Assembly (NCBI RefSeq): GCF_000224145.3
Contig: NC_020177.2
Coordinates: 4,685,713-4,749,712 of the forward strand
Reading direction: 5' to 3'
Source of the DNA: Ciona intestinalis
Taxonomy: Eukaryota > Chordata > Ascidiacea > Phlebobranchia > Cionidae
DNA length: 64,000 nt
The notes below the pieces were generated by a model. It saw only the letters and a program-made list of their open reading frames with translations. It was not told the origin of the DNA and ran no database searches. Each line of letters opens with the position of its first letter. Within the stretch, counting starts at the first letter, position 1. Positions 58,205 to 64,000 of the stretch are shown here, one piece after another. The position numbers and the translations under genes are program-made.

Positions 58205-60352
58205 ATGCCTTCCCCGTCACGAATTCCAAGATGTGTCGTTAAAGGGGTTAATAACAACCCTGAAAAACATGCATCACAAAAGAATTTGCTGTTACAAACG
58301 AAGTGTTTAACAGAAAAGAACCAAAACAATGAACCAACTCTGGCTGGGCAAAGAAAGAAAGTTGGTCCAAAGCGACTGAAACAACCAAATCCTGTTAATC
58401 AAGAAACAAAGAACGTAGCAGTAGTTAAAAAGTGCGGTTCAGACCGTAGAGGAATATCTGAAATTAAAAGGTATATCGTATATATTATATCATGTATAAA
58501 TTATATTTTTAATTTCTAAAGCAGATGTTATTTGTGTTTTGTCTTAACATAACTAAAACTTCAAAAACTTGTATAACGTTTGGTACTAAAACATATGTTT
58601 TGTTGATTGGTAATTTGCATGCACAAATTTTAATTTAATTTTGTTCTACCAGCACCAATTTAATGTTCTTTCTACGGTAATTAAATGAATGAATGTAACT
58701 TGTTTATTATTGAGTGGTCGGTCAATGGCAGTTGTTATAGCAGTGTTTTGTTTTGTGTTTGGCTACGAGTTACCACGAATGTAACTGTGTGGGTTATTAT
58801 TTTAAGAGGGATTTTTTGTAATGTATGGCTGAACATTTAGAGAACCCATAAGTGACCACTAGGTTGGAGCATTTACTGTTAAATATTTTGCCCAAGAAAA
58901 CACATGACACACAAGAACACAAACACAATGTAGCAATTGGTAAAAACAGTGGAGAGATAATCTGAGATAAGTGGGGTAAATTAAACATAGACAAGTTTAA
59001 TGACAACCTTGTGTTTCTGTTTTTTGATGTTGTATACATTCAAGTTATGGTATGTGGTATATTTCAGATCAGAGCAATCTCTGCAAGCAAAACTAAAGGA
59101 AAGTGAGGATGAATTAGAAGGATTTAAATTAAAGTTGACTCAGTCTGTGCATGAACGACAAGATAAAGAAAATCTTATATTTGACTTGCAACAAAATGGT
59201 AAAATATATATATTTATTTATATATTATTCTATAAATGTAAATTTGCATTCTTCAAATCGACCGAAATCACTGCATTGCTAAACAGTTTTTAATTAAATA
59301 ACAAATATATCTTCATAAATATATAAGTCCTAAGTTGAGCAGTTTGAAAAATATTACTTTGAGAGTTTCTTAAGAATACGTTTTGACAGCTTAAGCCTAA
59401 AGGTTTCCTGAATTAATAGGCCTGCTGGTATAGCTCCTACTCTGTTATGGGTGTGAATTGGTCCTAACTTCTAATTGGACTTAACTTTATTCAGAATATC
59501 AACTGAAGGAAGAAATTAAACAAATGAACTCCAGAAATCTATCTTTGGTGGAAAAACTGGAAAGTTTGAACATTGATCCAATTTCAGGGGAAAATATCAA
59601 GGTAAGGGTGTGATGTGGTTCGCTAGATGTGGTTTGATGGAGTTTTTTATATATTATATACATATATATATATATTATATTAATATATGTACATCATCCA
59701 ATCTTTTTTTTGATTTGTTATAAATTATCTATTTTGCCAATCTAGACCATTTTATTAGGCTTTAGGATTGTAGAATAGCATATACTACAGGAAATAACTA
59801 GTATACAATAGAAAGGTATTTCTTAATTTTATTTTTTACAATTGCCTTTTGGCTATTTATGTCAGTGATGCCCAAAACATAACGCTTTTCTTTTATTGTT
59901 TTTATAGTTACTACCAAAATAATGCAGGGGCATTAAAGACTGCTTTGACTGCTTGGTTTTTGCTAAAATCAACCAATTTAATCACAAACGCACTGTTTGA
60001 AGCCTAAGTTGCCTAATTAATTAATTACCACATTCAAGATTTCAGTCGTACTTGAGAAGTTTCAAGACTACCTGACTGTAAGGTATAAATTTGTTGAAGA
60101 CAGGTTTACATTTATTTCTTATACAAAATATCACACTGCGTATATGAATAACGGCTTCTCTCGTACTGCAACAATTAAACTACATTCCAGTTTGATCAAG
60201 ATTGTACTGGTTCTTCGGAGCTTGCAAAACACGAGGAAAAAGTCAATGTTGAAAATTTGTTGAGTAGTTTAGAGGATATGGACAAAGTATGGGAAGACAC
60301 GCAGAACTTACTTAATGCTGTTAAACTGCCTGAAATCTCTCTTTCAACTTGA
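58205..60352 (+). CDS. Small kinetochore/spindle coiled-coil protein, KNSTRN (SKAP)-like
   Basis: Four exons (58205-58470, 59068-59198, 59495-59601, 60191-60352) encode 221 residues with consistent phases. The first about 88 residues are basic and disordered, and start MPSPSRIPR: Ser5-Arg-Ile-Pro is an SxIP motif, the short signal that binds EB proteins at growing microtubule ends. Residues about 91-165 are a charged coiled coil. A conserved-looking LESLNIDP follows the coil, resembling the LESKGLDP segment I recall from vertebrate KNSTRN, and a C-terminal helix holds NLLSSLEDMDKVWEDTQNLL. Known role of that family: microtubule plus-end and kinetochore protein that works with astrin at anaphase. 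E2F-like promoter sites agree with a cell-cycle gene. The gene structure is solid; the family name rests on short motifs, and another coiled-coil EB-binding protein is possible. Confidence 0.6.
58739..58925 (-). repeat. SINE-like dispersed repeat, reverse orientation
   Basis: 'gagttaccacgaatgtaact' followed by 'aacccataagtgaccactag' and 'cccaagaaaacacatgac' is the complement of the tail and middle of the family. It lies in intron 1 of the KNSTRN-like gene. Confidence 0.5.
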
Positions 60353-60918
60353 TTCCCATCATGCCTTGGATTACTTATGATGTTTGACTTTAATTTTCTT
60401 GAGCTACATATTGTCAACAATGCCAACACATTCTGCCATCCATGTGATGTGAAATCGCTTTTATGCTAACTGCCAACACACAATAATGTTATGGGCAATG
60501 GTAAGGGAAAAAGTATGTTTTGTAAAGTTTTTGTTATATTAAATGCAATATATATAGTTTGTAAATACAGAAACTTTATAAAAAATGCTGTTTAGTTTTA
60601 AATTGTTAGGCAGCCAACTTAAAAAACCAGAATAAAAAGTTTACAAAATCTGTCTGCTGTGACATAGATTGAGTTTATTATTTATTTCGCGAACACATAA
60701 AAAAGTTGTGAAGGTAATACGAAGTATGTATATGTTTTTGTTACAAATGCGATAGACGCTTGTAAACAAGGTCCACGTTCGTAGTTTGAAGCTGTAAACT
60801 CCTGAACTGTTGGGAAGCCAATTTATAAAACCAGGTCAAATTAAAGAATAAGTGCGTGCATGCATTGACAGTATAAATATTTTGTATGAAAAGACATGGA
60901 TGCAAAAATGTTTTTGTG
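60353..60918. other. Convergent 3' ends of two genes
   Basis: The KNSTRN-like gene (plus) and CHORDC1 (minus) end tail to tail. AATAAA at 60631-60636 would serve the plus gene. On the minus strand, AATAAA (TTTATT on plus) at 60674-60679 and 60681-60686 would serve CHORDC1. The two transcripts would nearly touch or overlap. Confidence 0.5.
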
Positions 60919-62839
60919 TCAGTCAAAAATGACATCATCTATTCCTGACAAGTCACTGTCACTGTCTGACTCTGCTTTCTTTTCCACTTTTGTTGTCACT
61001 TTTAGTTTTTTTTGCTCCTGTTCCTGGACCTCTTCCTTGCTGTCATCCTCCCCCAGTGTTTTCCAGTATAGAGCGTCTCGTTTTCGCAGCGTGATCTCAA
61101 TTTTCGTTCCAGAAACAGTAACTTTGCAAACCTTTGGATCTACCACCTATAACATGACAAAAGGTTTTAAGTTTTGTGAATAAACAAATACAACAATGCC
61201 TACTTACACCAAACAAATGCATCTGTAGATCAAAATGCTTGTGTCCTTCATAATCGATGTTGGCTTTTAACTGTGAAAAAAATAATCCTTATAAAACTGG
61301 TGAAAAACAGACAACAAAGTAACTTACATAGACTTGGTTTACTTCAAATTTAGAAGTTTCAATGTTTGCATGCTTGGCGAATATAGAGACAATAACGTTT
61401 GGTCCGGTCTGATGCCAGTCTTTTCGACAAACTGTTTTCTCCTCTGTATTGCTCTTCCACAAATGACTGCCTTTGCTGCATCCAGCTTGGCTGAGGAAAG
61501 CCGTGAAATCGCTCGTCTTACGCTGGCAACACGACCAGTATTTCATCCTGTTTTAAATAGATACATTTGATTTCAAATTTTATAGACTTGTTGGTAGCAT
61601 TCAACAATACAATATTAGAATACCTACCCTTCATGGAACACAGGTATTCCAGGGTGATGGTTACATTCTGATAAATCACATGGTGCATTCGCATATACCT
61701 GGTTTAAACACAATAATAAAGTAATTAAACATATATGCTACAAAGGTTCCAAATCAAAAGTGCATAATACAACAGCCATACCTCTTCACATCCTCCATTC
61801 CGACATTTGGTCCCGATTTTAATAACTCCGTCATCAACAGCTGCGCTCGTTTTCATGGCTTTCAACTTGTCATAAGACGATGTAACTTTAATTGGAATGC
61901 TTATCAAGGGCTCTGTCGAACTAAAATTAAATTTAACTCGATTTATCCTAAATTTGGACACAACTGTTTTTTTGTTTTTTTAAGGGTGAGGTCCTTGCGA
62001 AGGACCTGGGATTTAGGGCAGACTTGGGCCATTACCCCAACACCCATAAAGCCCATTTAGGTCTTTCAAGCGACCGGTGCAGCAAAACCGCATTGCAGTC
62101 AGACTCATAGACACAGATACAGCTGTTACATTTAACCAAAATTTAAACAGAATCAACAATACCTTGGTCTGTCTAACTCCACAGTATTAATAGGTTTTGG
62201 TGGAGGCGTTATAATTTTCTCTAATATCGAAACTTCTTTATTTTGTTTGGTTGTTTCTACTTTTGCTTTCATTGCTGCTTTTGGTTTTTCATTGCTATGT
62301 TTTCCAGTTGTACAACCCTGGATGTAAAGTCAATGTTATAACTTGCACAAACTGGAAAACTGGGCACTTATAATTTATATTGGCTGCAGATTGTGTATAA
62401 CAATAAGATACTCATAATAGCAACATTACAGTTTTAAATGTCACTGTTTTAGCCAGTTAAGCAGCTACTTATCTAAAACACAAGCAAAATCAGTATTAGC
62501 AGAAGAACTGTCAAGAAAAGTCAACGCAGTTTTTCACTCACAGGTATTTTCATAAACTCTGAAAAATCTGTTGTCCTCTTTTTGCAACAAGACCAACCCT
62601 TTAGTGCATCATGAAAAATTGGACCACCAGAGTGATAGTGGCATGAATCTGTTACAACATTTTCTTGTCATGTTCGTATCCTTTTGTATAAATATGCTAC
62701 ATAGTTCAGTCACCTTGTAAAATTTAACAAAAGTTCACCATTTAAAAACAATTAAGTTATCGACAATATTACCTTCTGTATTCGATGCTGGGTCGAATTT
62801 AGCTCCACAAGACGTGTTATAACACTGAATCTCTGTCAT
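60919..62839 (-). CDS. CHORDC1: CHORD domain-containing protein 1 (morgana), HSP90 co-chaperone
   Basis: Eight minus-strand exons (62839-62773, 62648-62542, 62317-62163, 61920-61782, 61698-61628, 61547-61328, 61270-61208, 61146-60919) encode 349 residues in consistent phase; the human protein is 332. CHORD1 spans about residues 6-65 ([34 protein letters not shown]). CHORD2 spans about 149-208 ([31 protein letters not shown]). Each binds zinc through Cys and His. A CS (p23-like) domain follows from about 220 (CRKDWHQTG, then KIEITLRK near the end). Family role: ADP-dependent HSP90 co-chaperone, also controlling ROCK2 and centrosome duplication. The linker between CHORD domains is Lys-rich. The tail is acidic ([12 protein letters not shown]), longer than in human, with possible CK2 sites. 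The start is the ATG directly before IQCYN, and CHORD1 begins immediately after. Confidence 0.95.
62020..62080. repeat. Fragment of the second dispersed repeat family
   Basis: 'gggatttagggcagacttgg' followed by 'gccattaccccaacacccat' matches the family seen at 34.4 kb. It is in an intron of the CHORDC1 gene. Confidence 0.4.
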
Positions 62840-63571
62840 TTTTTCAACAACGACGGTTATTTTCAAGTGGCAAAGCTTTTATATTGAATAGTTTTAAATC
62901 CAATATTTTGTATTTTGCCGTGAAATAAGGCAGGCGAAGTCTTCTTAATTTACCCCAAAAGCAACACCGCAGTACAGCTTACGTTTTACAACAACTGGGA
63001 ATGGTCAGATAACAACTGGGAATGGTCAGAAAGTTCGAGAAAATACCTTCTGTTGTGAATCGCACGTTAGCTGGCGATAACAATTCAACAGCTGTAGTAA
63101 ATATAGACATCGTGATACCGTTGGCACTATATGGGGACTACAACCTAAGAATGCACTATGTTTTGATGTTTATCAGTGACAATAAAGTGTTGTACCTGTG
63201 TTAGAATCTGTACAGTGAAGTTGAGACCAACATAACTTTTTGCTTGTACGAAAAGTTATGTAACGTACGTGCATTCGTTATACAGTGACATGAACAACAA
63301 TACGATTATCGAAGTGCAAACTTTTCAAAGAAACGTTAATCAACTTCTTAAAATAAACGCGACGGAAGAATTAACCCAACACTTTATGCGACGTACAAAC
63401 ACAACCTGCCGGAGATAAAAACCATAGAGCCTACCCAAAGAGTTTTAAGAAACTTTTTTTGAATTGAGTCTATTTGCCAAAATTCTGGCGTATTCGTTCG
63501 TTTGGAGTTTTATATGAACAAAAAGTAGGAAATGCATAAATGTATGTATATATATATATATCCATATATAC

Positions 63572-63724
63572 AGCAGGGTATGGGAAGATGGGACACCTTT
63601 CTATTCCATTTTTCCCCATTTGGTATAGTAAACATTAAGAGAAACATTCAAGGAATTATGAAATCGTGCCCTTACAACTTTCATAAACCGTTGTTGGATA
63701 TTATGGTGTGCCTTACAGAACTAT
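63572..63724. mobile_element. GTAGGG MITE-like element, right end lost
   Basis: GCAGGGTATGGGAAGATGGG and part of the body (TTACAACTTTCATAAACCG) are present about 170 bp upstream of the gene starting at 63896. Confidence 0.7.
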
Positions 63725-63805
63725 AATATTTGAATTGGAAAGACATGTGACGTAACTCTGAGGTGGCTCAATTTCCGGGTAAGTGGCGGACATAATATAG
63801 TTATG

Positions 63806-63812
63806 TATAAAA
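63806..63812 (+). promoter_or_regulatory. TATA-like box for the gene at 63896
   Basis: TATAAAA lies 84 bp upstream of the ATG with pyrimidine-rich DNA (TTCCGTCATTCACTTTC) after it, a plausible core promoter. Confidence 0.45.
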
Positions 63813-63895
63813 TGGCTATATTCCGTCATTCACTTTCACATTATTCAGTGCAAGCAGTACGTATAGGTAACGGAGATTGTCTTTACTTTCAAATC

Positions 63896-63953
63896 ATGGA
63901 GCTTCTACTACGATTATTCTTACTCAGCTACTTCTGGACTTTTGTTACATCAA
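63896..63953 (+). CDS. First exon of an unidentified secreted or membrane protein (partial)
   Basis: ATG at 63896 opens MELLLRLFLLSYFWTFVTS followed by a consensus GTAAGC donor at 63954, leaving one base into the next codon. The hydrophobic run after Arg6 is a typical signal peptide, usually a separate first exon in secreted proteins. The remaining exons lie outside the window, so the product cannot be named. An upstream TATA-like box supports a promoter here. Confidence 0.55.
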
Positions 63954-64000
63954 GTAAGCAAATGTCTGCATTTATATCAAGTAACAATGTACTTAACTGG

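Larger units (their letters stand above)
62840..63895. other. Intergenic region between divergent genes
   Basis: CHORDC1 (minus) and the gene at 63896 (plus) point away from each other. The region holds a short tandem repeat (two copies of 'aacaactgggaatggtcag' at about 62992-63030), a TA-rich tract at about 63548-63562 and a truncated MITE. The ORF 63022-63204 shows no family motif and is probably chance. Confidence 0.45.

Noticed and set aside
63022..63204. 60-codon ORF between CHORDC1 and the last gene
   Set aside because: No recognisable features, and it begins in a short tandem repeat. Considered chance.
1..64000. CRISPR arrays, rRNA, bacterial operons, riboswitches
   Set aside because: The sequence is spliced animal DNA; no regular spacer arrays, rRNA segments or bacterial gene organisation were seen. 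No canonical tRNA gene was recognised beyond tRNA-like SINE heads.

Overview
The window is animal nuclear DNA, most likely from a solitary ascidian (a Ciona-like tunicate). The evidence is: small spliced exons with GT-AG introns, AT-rich introns of 0.1-2 kb, a membrane collagen and a SapA/SapB prosaposin, many copies of a ~190 bp inverted-repeat element, tRNA-like SINEs, and patchy CpG density. The species call is inference; the gene families are read from the sequence. Almost no real gene is visible as one long ORF. The models below were built by hand from splice sites, reading phase and family motifs.

Layout, left to right. (1) 1-2465: CpG-rich upstream DNA with no gene seen. (2) 2466-25393, plus strand: a 30-exon, 665-residue transmembrane collagen of the type XIII/XXIII/XXV group (type II membrane protein, furin site, three collagenous blocks), including an 8-nt microexon and duplicated exons. 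(3) 28469-34996, plus: a nine-exon Pur-alpha/beta single-stranded nucleic-acid-binding protein. (4) 37233-57358, plus: a very large prosaposin-like gene of about 43 exons. It encodes a signal peptide, a SapA domain, eleven SapB modules and a second SapA domain. Four of the SapB modules are built from additional exons that add cysteines, the most unusual feature of the window. (5) 58205-60352, plus: a small mitotic coiled-coil protein resembling KNSTRN/SKAP, with an N-terminal SxIP motif and E2F-like promoter sites. (6) 60919-62839, minus: CHORDC1 (morgana), convergent with gene 5. (7) 63896 to the window edge, plus: first exon of an unidentified secreted or membrane protein.

The genes do not form a pathway. 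Collagen acts at the cell surface, Pur in the nucleus and cytoplasm, saposins in lysosomes or secretions, the KNSTRN-like protein at spindle and kinetochore, and CHORDC1 as an HSP90 co-chaperone. Gene spacing (0.6-3 kb) argues against operons.

Repeats lie mostly in introns. The commonest is a MITE-like element with ends GTAGGGTGGGGGAAGATGG, found as sharp copies from 12.7 kb rightward and as decayed copies at 10.5-12.6 kb. A TTAA-flanked, piggyBac-like non-autonomous element at 40121-41118 contains a 50-N gap whose flanks repeat each other, almost certainly an unmerged assembly overlap.
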